DNA from: Mangrovibacterium lignilyticum
GTDB lineage: Bacteria > Bacteroidota > Bacteroidia > Bacteroidales > Prolixibacteraceae
Direction: 5' to 3'
Length of the DNA stretch: 64,000 nucleotides
Assembly (NCBI RefSeq): GCF_010882175.1
Contig: NZ_WKLH01000002.1
Coordinates: 806,001 to 870,000, forward strand
Position 1 is the stretch's first letter. Every line of letters starts with the position of its first letter. Below the pieces are notes generated by a model, which saw nothing but the letters and a program-made list of their open reading frames with translations, was not told where the DNA came from and did no database searches. A program made the position numbers and the translations under genes. Positions 9,447 through 18,422 of this stretch are shown here, piece by piece.

Positions 9447-11870
9447 ATGTACCTTGAGAAATCAGAACTATTGGAATCGACTGAAAATAAAGCACTAGAC
9501 CAAATCCTTAACGATTATTATCTGGCTTATCTTAGCCGACAACTAAGTGTTTTAGGAAGAAGAGAAGTTCATAACGGCCGCGCTCATTTTGGGATTTTCG
9601 GTGATGGTAAAGAGCTAGCGCAAATTGCTTATGCTAAAAACTTTCAAAAGGGAGACTGGCGTTCGGGTTACTACCGCGACCAAACTTTCATGTTGTATTT
9701 AGGATTACTTCAACCCGAAGAATTCTTTGCCATGATATACGGCGACACCGACTTCAATTTTAATCCATCGACCGGTGGTCGTAATTTCAACAACCACTTC
9801 AGCACGAGAAACATCAACGAAAAAGGCGAGATCAAAGATTTGATGAAGCAATACAATTCAGCTTCTGATGTGTCTTCAACTGCCGGACAGATGCCTCGTT
9901 TGCTGGGATTGGCTCAAGCCTCGAAACTGGTTCGGGAAAACCCGGAAATGAAAGAACATTTGAACAACAATGTTCACGGCAATGAGGTTGCTTTTGGTAC
10001 AATTGGTGATGCCAGTACCTCCGAAGGCATGTTCTTCGAAACAATAAACGCTGCCGGTGTTTTGCAGGTACCAGTGGCAATAGCTGTCTACGACGATGGA
10101 TTCGGGATTAGTGTTCCTAAAGAATTGCAAACCACTAAAGCTAGTATTTCCGAAGCTTTAAAAGGATTTCAAAAAACAAAAGGAACCAATGGAATTGATA
10201 TTCTGACCTGTAAAGGTTGGGACTATTCGGACCTGGTATCGACTTTTGAAAAGGGGATTAAAACCTGTCGGGAAAAGCAATCTCCTGTCCTTTTTCATGT
10301 ACAGGAAGTTACCCAACCACAAGGACATTCAACGTCAGGCTCGCATGAACGATATAAGAGCAAGGAGCGCCTGAAATTTGAAACAGAATATGACTGTCTA
10401 AATCAGTTTAAAAAGTGGTTGCTGGAGACAGGCAAGGCTGATGAAGATGCACTGAAGACGATTGAAAAAAGAGCTTCGAAACGGGCACGGGAGGCACGTG
10501 ATTTAGCATGGAAACATTACACCGGAAGTTATGCCGCTGAAACTGATAGTCTGGAAGAAATTATTGTCCGGATCAAAGAAAACAAGGGCAAGCCAATCGA
10601 TCATACGGAAGAATTAGAGACAATAAAAAATAAGGTATTCCCTACCCGCCGAGCGCTATTTAGTTTTGCCAAACGACTGAAATTTGAGCTTCACGGAGTT
10701 GAGGAATTACAAAACGAACACAAGCAACTTGCCGACTGGCTGGAGAAATTCGATGGTCGAACACGCAACTTTTACAATGGTCAACTTCACCGTGAAGGAG
10801 CTGATTCAACTTTAAATGTTGAAGCTGTTCCGGTACAAGTTGCTGAAGATGCTAAAATGGTTAACGGGTGTGAAGTAATCAGCCAAAATTTCGATAAGCT
10901 TTTTGAAAAATATCCCAACTTAGTCACTTTTGGTGAAGACACCGGCTTTATGGGCGATGTGAACCAAGGGATGAAAGGGATGCAAGAAAAATATGGTGCA
11001 CACCGTGTTTCCGATACTGGCATTCGTGAATCAACAATTATCGGACAAGGAATTGGATTGGCATTAAGGGGCTTCCGTCCCATTGCTGAAATTCAATACC
11101 TGGATTACCTGATGTACGGACTGGCCAACTTGAGCGACGACTTAGCCTGTATGCAATTCCGTACCATGGGCAAACAAGCGGCTCCATTAATTGTGCGTAC
11201 CCGCGGTCACCAATTGCAGGGAATATGGCACGCAGGTTCACCCATGCAGCTCATTTTGGGTTCTATGCGTGGAGTTTTCCTTTGTGTTCCGCGAAACATG
11301 ACCCAAGCTGCCGGTTTTTACAACACCCTGCTCGAAGGGAATGATCCGGCTTTGGTGATCGAGCCACTGAAAGGCTACAATGTAAAAGAACAGCTTCCAT
11401 CTAATATCGGCGAATACAAAATTCCGCTGGGAGTTCCCGAAATACTGAATGAAGGAACTGATGTGACCTTGGTTACTTATGCCTGGAATGCACATCATGC
11501 TGTAAAAGCGGCTCAATTACTGAAAGAACTGAAAAATATTTCGGTAGAAGTAATTGACGTGCAAACACTAATGCCTTTTGATGTCAACCACATGATCGCA
11601 GAGTCGGTCAAGAAAACCAACAAAGTAATTTTTGTTGATGAGGATGTGCCGGGTGGCGCCTCAGCTTACATGCTGCAAAAAGTCATGGAAGAGCAAAAAG
11701 CATTCAACTACCTTGATACAGCTCCGGTTACTTTACCGGCTGCCGAACACCGTCCGGCATACGGCATTGATGGAGAGTATTTCACCAAACCAACGGTAGA
11801 ACGGATCTATGAAGCTGTTTATAATATGATGCGCGAAACGGATGTGAAAAAATATCCGCCTCTTTATTAG
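9447..11870 (+). CDS. Fused 2-oxoacid dehydrogenase E1 component (alpha and beta subunits in one chain)
   Basis: Thiamine-diphosphate-dependent decarboxylating E1 of a branched-chain 2-oxoacid or pyruvate dehydrogenase-type complex, 807 residues. The alpha part comes first: GYYRDQTF, FSTRN and the cofactor-binding run GDASTSEGMFFETINAAGV (about residue 187). The beta part begins around residue 470: VTFGEDTGFMGDVNQG, RVSDTGIRESTIIGQGIG, EIQYLDYLMYG, and the C-terminal transketolase domain VIDVQTLMPFDV. I chose ATG 9447; a TTG at 9417 would add ten residues with little family support. No E2 or E3 gene is adjacent. Such fused E1 genes are common in Bacteroidota; the exact substrate (branched-chain oxoacids are most likely) cannot be read from the sequence. 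A terminator follows 26 nt after the stop. Confidence 0.9.
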   Translation: MYLEKSELLESTENKALDQILNDYYLAYLSRQLSVLGRREVHNGRAHFGIFGDGKELAQIAYAKNFQKGDWRSGYYRDQTFMLYLGLLQPEEFFAMIYGDTDFNFNPSTGGRNFNNHFSTRNINEKGEIKDLMKQYNSASDVSSTAGQMPRLLGLAQASKLVRENPEMKEHLNNNVHGNEVAFGTIGDASTSEGMFFETINAAGVLQVPVAIAVYDDGFGISVPKELQTTKASISEALKGFQKTKGTNGIDILTCKGWDYSDLVSTFEKGIKTCREKQSPVLFHVQEVTQPQGHSTSGSHERYKSKERLKFETEYDCLNQFKKWLLETGKADEDALKTIEKRASKRAREARDLAWKHYTGSYAAETDSLEEIIVRIKENKGKPIDHTEELETIKNKVFPTRRALFSFAKRLKFELHGVEELQNEHKQLADWLEKFDGRTRNFYNGQLHREGADSTLNVEAVPVQVAEDAKMVNGCEVISQNFDKLFEKYPNLVTFGEDTGFMGDVNQGMKGMQEKYGAHRVSDTGIRESTIIGQGIGLALRGFRPIAEIQYLDYLMYGLANLSDDLACMQFRTMGKQAAPLIVRTRGHQLQGIWHAGSPMQLILGSMRGVFLCVPRNMTQAAGFYNTLLEGNDPALVIEPLKGYNVKEQLPSNIGEYKIPLGVPEILNEGTDVTLVTYAWNAHHAVKAAQLLKELKNISVEVIDVQTLMPFDVNHMIAESVKKTNKVIFVDEDVPGGASAYMLQKVMEEQKAFNYLDTAPVTLPAAEHRPAYGIDGEYFTKPTVERIYEAVYNMMRETDVKKYPPLY

Positions 11871-11895
11871 GCAAATACACTAAAAATCATAAAAA

Positions 11896-11937
11896 AAAGG
11901 TTGAACGGATTAATGTCTGCTCAACCTTTCATTTTTT
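11896..11937 (+). terminator. Intrinsic terminator of the E1 gene
   Basis: The arms AAAGGTTGA (11896-11904) and TCAACCTTT (11921-11929) form a 9-bp stem with a 16-nt loop, followed by CATTTTTT. It stands 26 nt after the E1 stop. Confidence 0.75.
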
Positions 11938-12164
11938 GCAAAAAACAGGGCGGATGAAGATTATTCGTAAAAATTAAATATTGTCCTCTGAAAATATCTA
12001 ATAAAAAAACCGCCCCGTTTTATTGTGAATATTTTGGGAATCGTTTAAGATGTGACCAACTGATAATTCGCCATTATTTCGCCAGAGAATAAGACTAAGT
12101 AGTCCGCTATGTAAGCCTAGACGTATAAACACGCACTTTTGTTCCACATTCCCCGCTTGATTTC

Positions 12165-12191
12165 AGAAAAAAAGAAGCCCGAAAGCTTCTT
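12165..12191 (-). terminator. Intrinsic terminator of PUL-B
   Basis: The arms AAGAAGC (12172-12178) and GCTTCTT (12185-12191) enclose a 6-nt loop. On the minus strand the stem runs directly into a stretch of seven or eight U. It lies 56 nt past the fructokinase stop and so closes the PUL-B transcript. Confidence 0.8.
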
Positions 12192-12246
12192 GTAATTCCC
12201 AATCAATTCTCAAATTAAATACGTTCAACCCGATACAATTTCCAAT

Positions 12247-13122
12247 TTATAGGACAAAGTCCGTCTGATATTCCGGCATGGCACCATGTCGGGTACATAC
12301 AAAAGCTGAAAGCTTCACTGCCATTTGATGAGTTTCCTTTAACGATTTACCAGTCAGTAATCCAACCACCATGGCAGCTGTGAACGAATCTCCGGCTCCA
12401 ACAGTGTCTGCAACTTCAACGGTGGGCGTTTCCAAAAAACTACTTTCTTTCTGAGTAATCAAATAGCTTCCAGCTGTACCACAAGTCAAAGCGACCAGTT
12501 TTAAATTGAACTGCTCAATCAATGTCTGGCAGACGGTCTCGTCGGTTCCTGTTAAGCCAAATAAATCAGCTACGATCTTAATCTCATCATCGTTTATTTT
12601 CAACACATTGCTCAGCTTAAGCGAGTCTTCAATCAACGCTTTCGAGTAAAATTGCTGACGTAAGTTGATGTCGAATATCTTTAAGGCTGTATCAGGCACC
12701 TGGCTGACAAAGCTGCGAATCGTATTATGAGATACTTCTCCCCTTTGAGCCAGTGATCCAAAACAAACTGCTTGGGTTTGTTTGGCAATGGCTTCATATT
12801 CCGGTTTCATCCCGATAAAGTCCCATGCCACAGGATAGCAGATCTCGTATTCGGGAATCCCGTTACCACTCAAGGTAACTTTTACAGTCCCTGTTGGATA
12901 GTCCACTTGCTGCATATCATATTTCAATTCTACTTCATCCAGTTTTTCAATAATTTCAGCTCCCAACTCATCCTTGCCAATAGCACTGATGGCCAAACTA
13001 TCCATTCCCAGTTTTGACGCGTGGAATGCAAAATTACATGGCGCACCACCCATTTGTTTGTGATCAGGAAATACATCCCACAACAATTCTCCAAGTCCGA
13101 TTACTAAAGATTTTTGATTCAT
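12247..13122 (-). CDS. PfkB-family carbohydrate kinase, probably fructokinase
   Basis: Cytoplasmic ATP-dependent sugar kinase of 291 residues, predicted to phosphorylate fructose. The N-terminus GLGELLWDVFPDHKQMGGAPCNFAFHASKLG fits the PfkB sugar-binding signature. The C-terminal PfkB signature is DTVGAGDSFTAAMVVGLL, in which the Asp of GAGDS is the catalytic base. It is the last gene of PUL-B, 10 nt after the sugar porter stop, and downstream of GH32 and GH36 enzymes that release fructose, glucose and galactose. That context favours fructose over other PfkB substrates. No signal peptide is present, as expected. Confidence 0.9.
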   Translation of the reverse strand: MNQKSLVIGLGELLWDVFPDHKQMGGAPCNFAFHASKLGMDSLAISAIGKDELGAEIIEKLDEVELKYDMQQVDYPTGTVKVTLSGNGIPEYEICYPVAWDFIGMKPEYEAIAKQTQAVCFGSLAQRGEVSHNTIRSFVSQVPDTALKIFDINLRQQFYSKALIEDSLKLSNVLKINDDEIKIVADLFGLTGTDETVCQTLIEQFNLKLVALTCGTAGSYLITQKESSFLETPTVEVADTVGAGDSFTAAMVVGLLTGKSLKETHQMAVKLSAFVCTRHGAMPEYQTDFVL

Positions 13123-13132
13123 GTTTTGATAT

Positions 13133-14491
13133 CTAAATAAGTCCTAATTCTTTTTCAATTTGTTCCAGCGATTTTCCTTTGGTTTCGGGAATCCATATTT
13201 TAACAAATACGAAGGCGATTACGGAGAAGATTCCGAAAATACCAAACAGGTAACTTAATCCCAACGTTCCCTGAATGACCGGAGCAAAGTAAACCGTTAG
13301 AAAGGTACACAGCCAGCTTACGGCTGTTGAAAACGACATGGCCACACCTTTAATGCGATTGGGGTATATCTCGGAAATAATTACCCACATAACAGGAGCA
13401 AACGAAGCGGCAAAGAAGGAAATATAAACCAGCATAGCGGCCAACACTCCCGGGCCGTATTGCACAGGTTTTGCAAACTCCCAGGTCAGATAAGCCAGCG
13501 AAACAATCATGCCAACTGCTCCCCACAGCAACAAGGTTTTGCGCCCTTTTTTATCGACCAGCCAAAGAGCGACAATGGTCATTAAAAAGTTTACCAACCC
13601 GACGATCATTGACATCATCACCGAATCGGCCTTTGCAGCCCCTGCTGCTTTAAACATTTCGGGCGCAAACATGATCACAGCATTGATCCCCGTGATTTGT
13701 TGTAAGGCTGCAATCAGGGTTCCAATCAATACGATCTTCCCGGTCTTTCCCTGAAATAGTTCGGAAATCGCCAGTTGCTTTTTCTTTTTTTCTTCGGCTA
13801 TCGTTCTTTCGATCTCTGCAAGCTCACTTTTAATCAGTTGCTCACCACCGATTTTACGCATGACTGAAGCAGCATCATTTTTCCTTCCCTGTGCAACCAG
13901 CCACCTTGGGCTTTCCGGAAATGAAATCAAGATAAGGATCAGGTATAGCACTCCGAAAAGAGCCGGTACTACGAGCATGTAACGCCAGCTGTTATCTCCA
14001 AGTCCGATCAGCAAATAATCGAAGATATAGGCTAAAACAATCCCGATGGTAATGGCAAACTGGTTCATCGACACCAATCGCCCACGGTTATGAGCCGGGG
14101 AAATCTCCGAAATATACATCGGACAAACAACAGATGTTGCCCCAACCGCCAAACCGGAAAGAACCCTGAAGATGATTAAAACAGCCGACGATTCGGCCAG
14201 GGCACAACCAAGGGCGGAAATAATATACAGCACAGCCGTGGCCAGCATGACTTTTTTACGTCCGTAGTTTTTAGTGAAATTACCTGTAAATAACGCACCG
14301 ATCAGACAGCCAAAAGTTAACAGGGCTGCGACCGTTCCCAATCCGCTGTCGGTTAGCAAAAATTCACCTTTCAGCATATCCACTGCACCGGAAATACCAG
14401 CCATATTCAAGCCGAAAAGCAAACCGCCGTTAATGGCTACGAAGGTGGTCCAATATAAATAGCCCGTGTGAATTTGATTATTTGTTTTCAT
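13133..14491 (-). CDS. MFS sugar porter (sugar:proton symporter)
   Basis: Inner-membrane monosaccharide importer of the sugar porter family, 452 residues and about 12 membrane segments. Family motifs are present in order: NYGRKKVMLATA after segment 2, GRLVSMNQFAITIGI at segment 4-5, FPESPRWLVAQGRKNDA before the central loop, QQITGINAVIMFAPEMF in segment 7, DKKGRKTLLLWG, and the closing PETKGKSLEQIEKELG. Placed between the GH36 and fructokinase genes, it should carry the fructose, or another hexose, released in the periplasm into the cytoplasm. An inner-membrane porter within a SusCD locus marks PUL-B as a complete route from outer membrane to sugar phosphate. Confidence 0.92.
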   Translation of the reverse strand: MKTNNQIHTGYLYWTTFVAINGGLLFGLNMAGISGAVDMLKGEFLLTDSGLGTVAALLTFGCLIGALFTGNFTKNYGRKKVMLATAVLYIISALGCALAESSAVLIIFRVLSGLAVGATSVVCPMYISEISPAHNRGRLVSMNQFAITIGIVLAYIFDYLLIGLGDNSWRYMLVVPALFGVLYLILILISFPESPRWLVAQGRKNDAASVMRKIGGEQLIKSELAEIERTIAEEKKKKQLAISELFQGKTGKIVLIGTLIAALQQITGINAVIMFAPEMFKAAGAAKADSVMMSMIVGLVNFLMTIVALWLVDKKGRKTLLLWGAVGMIVSLAYLTWEFAKPVQYGPGVLAAMLVYISFFAASFAPVMWVIISEIYPNRIKGVAMSFSTAVSWLCTFLTVYFAPVIQGTLGLSYLFGIFGIFSVIAFVFVKIWIPETKGKSLEQIEKELGLI

Positions 14492-14527
14492 AAGTTTAGC
14501 GTATTAGCTAGTTTTAATCGTTCTTGT

Positions 14528-16747
14528 TTAGTTTATCTCTTTCAGCAAAAAAACCGCACTATCGTATTGATTCGATATTTTCAATTCAAGGCCAACATTC
14601 ATCAGGTAGTCACCCGGTAAAGTTTGCCCGTCACCCCAAAACCGGCTGCGGCCGTTTGTATTAATTTCTGTTATTTGATATCTCTTCGCCGGATCTAAAC
14701 CATTTAGTTTTACCGTTGGAAAAATACCTCTGGTATGAGGCTCTATGCTAAATGCAAATAATACAGCATCTGTTTCGTCCTTGCTGACATACATTTGTGC
14801 AGCCCATCCTCCTTCATCATAAGGCGATATCAAACGGAATAAATCACCGTTGGTGATTAATGGCCGAACGGCTTGCTTGTAATTTTGAATGGCCTCCATG
14901 GCAAATGTCCGATCTGGCCCTTGAATATTCCTGGGTTGAAGCTCCATTCCCAATCGACCGGTCATGGCCACATCAAAGCGAAATTTCAATGGTGCCATCC
15001 GCTGCGTTTGATGATTGGGACTGGTAGAAACATGCGAAGCCGTTCCAACGGGCGGATAAATCAGGTTTGTTCCATACTGAATGAAAATTCTTGAAAGTGG
15101 ATCAGTGTTATCCGACGTCCAAAATTCGTTGTGGTATTTCAAGGCTCCGTAATCCAACCGCCCACCACCAGAGGCACAATCCTGAATAACAAAATCAGGA
15201 TATTTTGCACGAATCCGTCCATAAACGGAATACAAACCCTTCGTGTAGTCAACCCAGAAATGGGTTTGTTCCGACGTTGGCAACCAAGTCGATCCGGCCT
15301 GTTCAACATGCCGATTCGCATCCCATTTGATGTATTCAATTCCCGGATGAGTTGTCAACAGGCTATCAAATACATTGTAAACAAAATCCTGCACTTTCGG
15401 ATTGGATAAATCCAGCAACCATTGGTTCCGCCAGGTTATCTTCTCCCGTCCGGGACTTTGGACAACCCACTCCGGATGATTAGCGGCTAATTCACTCTCA
15501 GGGTTCACCATTTCTGGCTCAATCCACAAACCGAATTTCAAACCTTTTGAATGTGCGTAATCGATCAGATAATCCAATCCATCAGGCAGCTTTTGCGTAT
15601 TGGTTTGCCAATCACCCAAACCGGCATCATCGTTATTACGCGGATATTTGTTACCGAACCAGCCATCATCCAACACAAAGGTTTCAATCCCCATTTCTGC
15701 CGCATCATCCATCATGCCAGTCAGTGTTGCTTCATTAAAGGTAAAATACGCCCCTTCCCAACTGTTCAATACGATATCGTGCAATTTGGTACCACCCACC
15801 ATTCCATATTTTCGTCCCCAATCGTGAAAGTTGCGCGAAACCTGCCCTTTCCCCTGACTACTGAACGTATAAATCATTTCAGGCGTTGTTAAGCTCTCGC
15901 CGGATTTCAAATGCCAATCCGATAAAAATGGGTTGACACCCGAAACAATGTTCAGTTTTTTCAATTCGTCAACCTGAAAAGTCAATCGGTAATTACCCGA
16001 CCATGCCAGGGTTCCTCCATAGCAATCACCTTCATTTTCCTGTGCCTGGTGATTCAAGCTTACAATGAAAGATGCGTTTTCAGTCTGGGTAGTACGAACA
16101 CCTTTTTTACATTCAATAACTTTAATACCATTTTCCAGCTTTTCCTCGACCACACTCATCTCGCCTGCCCATGCGCCATAAAAGTGCGTCAAATAATACT
16201 CCGAAGATTTTAACAGAAGAAAAGAGGAGGCAAAATTGGTCATCCGAACAGCTTCAGGTTCGTTATTCCGAATAACCACATGCTGGGTAATCACATCTTC
16301 TTCAACAAAAGCTTTTAGGTGTAATTCAACCTCCAATGCATAAATCCGATCTTTCAAGCGAATGATGGTTTCTGAAACACCTTGAAATGTTTCGCCTTTT
16401 TCAACCCCATCAAACGCCAGTTCTGTGTTCATGCTTCCATCAGCATGGACGACTGAAAGCGCTGGCTCGTTCACATTTCCCAGTCCAAATGTAGGATAAG
16501 CTTCATATGAAAAATCGCGGTTTGTATCCGGCTTAGGATAGGATTTTTGTAGCAAAAAAGCCGCTGGCGACTCGACTGCTTTCCCATAATATTGAAAAAC
16601 AAGCCGGCCATTGGAATCCACAGCGTATACCAGCGAGGTAGATTTTGTCTGGATCTCGATTACTTTTGCGTTTTGAGCGAAAGACAACAGACAGGAGCTC
16701 AAAATCAGGATAAAGGCTCCTATAGTTCTTTTGTATATAGTTTGCAT
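14528..16747 (-). CDS. GH36 alpha-galactosidase, Sec-exported
   Basis: Retaining alpha-galactosidase of 739 residues, the usual length for full GH36 enzymes. A signal peptide ends near SFAQ (about residue 25). The N-terminal beta-supersandwich precedes a TIM barrel starting at HDIVLNSWEGAYFTF. The nucleophile is Asp476 in YIKWDANRH, CASGGGRLDYG is the substrate-binding loop, and the acid/base is Asp546 in FWTSDNTDP. The absence of a lipobox suggests the periplasm. It sits between GH32 and the sugar porter. GH36 beside GH32 points to raffinose-family sugars: one enzyme removes galactose from raffinose or stachyose, the other splits the sucrose part. Confidence 0.93.
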   Translation of the reverse strand: MQTIYKRTIGAFILILSSCLLSFAQNAKVIEIQTKSTSLVYAVDSNGRLVFQYYGKAVESPAAFLLQKSYPKPDTNRDFSYEAYPTFGLGNVNEPALSVVHADGSMNTELAFDGVEKGETFQGVSETIIRLKDRIYALEVELHLKAFVEEDVITQHVVIRNNEPEAVRMTNFASSFLLLKSSEYYLTHFYGAWAGEMSVVEEKLENGIKVIECKKGVRTTQTENASFIVSLNHQAQENEGDCYGGTLAWSGNYRLTFQVDELKKLNIVSGVNPFLSDWHLKSGESLTTPEMIYTFSSQGKGQVSRNFHDWGRKYGMVGGTKLHDIVLNSWEGAYFTFNEATLTGMMDDAAEMGIETFVLDDGWFGNKYPRNNDDAGLGDWQTNTQKLPDGLDYLIDYAHSKGLKFGLWIEPEMVNPESELAANHPEWVVQSPGREKITWRNQWLLDLSNPKVQDFVYNVFDSLLTTHPGIEYIKWDANRHVEQAGSTWLPTSEQTHFWVDYTKGLYSVYGRIRAKYPDFVIQDCASGGGRLDYGALKYHNEFWTSDNTDPLSRIFIQYGTNLIYPPVGTASHVSTSPNHQTQRMAPLKFRFDVAMTGRLGMELQPRNIQGPDRTFAMEAIQNYKQAVRPLITNGDLFRLISPYDEGGWAAQMYVSKDETDAVLFAFSIEPHTRGIFPTVKLNGLDPAKRYQITEINTNGRSRFWGDGQTLPGDYLMNVGLELKISNQYDSAVFLLKEIN

Positions 16748-16814
16748 CGTTTTATTGGTTTAGTCGAAGCCCATACTCCAACTTTTTGTTGGTGCCACTT
16801 CATGCATAATACAA

Positions 16815-18389
16815 TTACCAAATAGAATTTACGTCAACAAATTCCGACTTTGTCAGTGTTAACGGGCTTCCGTTGGAGAATACGGTCAATTTTGTAAATG
16901 GCTTGGTACTGAAAAATATCTCAGTCATCACTAACTCACCATCATCAACAAATATTTCCATCGAAGCTGCATCAACAAAAATCTCCAGTTTAATTTGTGA
17001 ATATGCTTCATAAGATGCCTTATCAATTCCGGCGAACTTATCTGAAAAACCCATATCACCGGAATGGTTCCGATCAAAGTAAAACTGTTTATCAACCGAT
17101 GAATAACTGAACTTAACATTCTCACCAAGCTCATTTTCAAAGACTAATCCGAATGACTCCGGTGCATTCTCACTCGTTTCAAATTCCAGCGAGAGGCGAC
17201 TTTGATTCAGATTAATTCCGTGCAAATCCAGTTCTCGCTCACCCGAAATCTCTAAGGCTTCATTTTGAACGGGCAACTTCCGATCTGTAATCAAGTCCAT
17301 TTCTTTAACAGGAGTTGATTTCACCACATAATTATCATTCACCTTTGCTAACGAAAGTACTCGAGGCAAAGTCATTGCGCTGCGCCACTTTTCTGTCGGA
17401 ACAACCTGCGCATAGTCCCAATTGCTCATCCACCCGAGGAAAATCCGGCGTCCGTCTTCTTTCGGAACATCCGACCAGGTGACGCCAGCGTAATTATCCC
17501 GTCCGTAGTCAATCCAGCTTGTTTCTTTGGAATCAGCCGTAAATTGGTGCCCGTCAAAGTCACCTATAAAATATTGCGTTCCGGATCCGCCATTTGGTCC
17601 TCCCGGATTGATGTTGACTATCAATACCCATTTTGTGTCATCAGTTCCTTCAACTTGTAGAGGAAACAAATCGGGACATTCCCAAACGCCGCCGTGAGCA
17701 CCGGCATCGGCTCCAAAACTACTTTCATAACTCCACTGTTTCAAATTGTCCGACGAATAAATCTGTACATGATCGTGAGCTGAAAGCACCAGGTTCCATT
17801 TCTGAATTTCTTCATTCCAAATCACATTCGGATCACGGAAATCGCGATTCCCATCGTTCGGGATGACCGGATTTGTGTCATACTTAGTCCAGCTTCGGCC
17901 TTTGTCCAGGCTGTAAGCAATGCCCTGCGATTCAACATCAACGCCGCCGGCTTCTGCTATTTCCGGATTGTGATAGGTGAAAATGGCAATAAGCGGTGGA
18001 TTCTCAGCGGTTCCGAAACCACTGGTATTCTTCCAGTCAACCACTGCACTGCCTGAAAAGATATAGCCCAGACTGTCCGGATATAATGCAATTGGCATGT
18101 GCTCCCAATGCACCAGGTCGGTACTGATCGCATGTCCCCAATGCATGGGGCCCCAAACTGTTGAGTCAGGATAATATTGATAGAATAAATGGTATTCCCC
18201 TTCATAATAAACCATCCCGTTCGGATCGTTCATCCACGCCGAGTCGGGCGTAAAATGATATTGCGGGCGATATTGCTCGATAGAAGCTTTGTCCTGCTCA
18301 GCTATCACTTGTTTTTTCGAATTGGAAGAACAAGCCCAGCTAATCAGCAAGAAAAATACTGCGAAGTAGTTCAAATGTTTTAGGTTCAT
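16815..18389 (-). CDS. GH32 beta-fructosidase, lipoprotein (catalytically intact)
   Basis: Retaining beta-fructofuranosidase (invertase, exo-inulinase or levanase type), 524 residues. It begins with a lipoprotein signal (FFLLISWACSSN, Cys20). All three GH32 catalytic motifs are present: nucleophile Asp55 in AWMNDPNG, transition-state stabiliser Asp186 in FRDPNVIW, and acid/base Glu237 in VWECPDLFPL. The five-blade propeller is followed by the C-terminal beta-sandwich (from about 370). It lies 67 nt upstream of GH36 and 33 nt downstream of a degenerate GH32 paralogue. Sucrose, raffinose-type sugars or fructan are plausible substrates; exo or endo mode cannot be settled from the sequence. Confidence 0.94.
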   Translation of the reverse strand: MNLKHLNYFAVFFLLISWACSSNSKKQVIAEQDKASIEQYRPQYHFTPDSAWMNDPNGMVYYEGEYHLFYQYYPDSTVWGPMHWGHAISTDLVHWEHMPIALYPDSLGYIFSGSAVVDWKNTSGFGTAENPPLIAIFTYHNPEIAEAGGVDVESQGIAYSLDKGRSWTKYDTNPVIPNDGNRDFRDPNVIWNEEIQKWNLVLSAHDHVQIYSSDNLKQWSYESSFGADAGAHGGVWECPDLFPLQVEGTDDTKWVLIVNINPGGPNGGSGTQYFIGDFDGHQFTADSKETSWIDYGRDNYAGVTWSDVPKEDGRRIFLGWMSNWDYAQVVPTEKWRSAMTLPRVLSLAKVNDNYVVKSTPVKEMDLITDRKLPVQNEALEISGERELDLHGINLNQSRLSLEFETSENAPESFGLVFENELGENVKFSYSSVDKQFYFDRNHSGDMGFSDKFAGIDKASYEAYSQIKLEIFVDAASMEIFVDDGELVMTEIFFSTKPFTKLTVFSNGSPLTLTKSEFVDVNSIW

Positions 18390-18422
18390 GTATAATCGTT
18401 TTACAGGTTTTTCAAATGAATA

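Larger units (their letters stand above)
11871..12246. other. Convergent intergenic region with two terminators
   Basis: This 376-nt spacer lies between the stop of the E1 gene (plus) and the stop of the fructokinase gene (minus). It holds one intrinsic terminator for each gene. I see no coding region or RNA gene in the 240 nt between them. Confidence 0.6.
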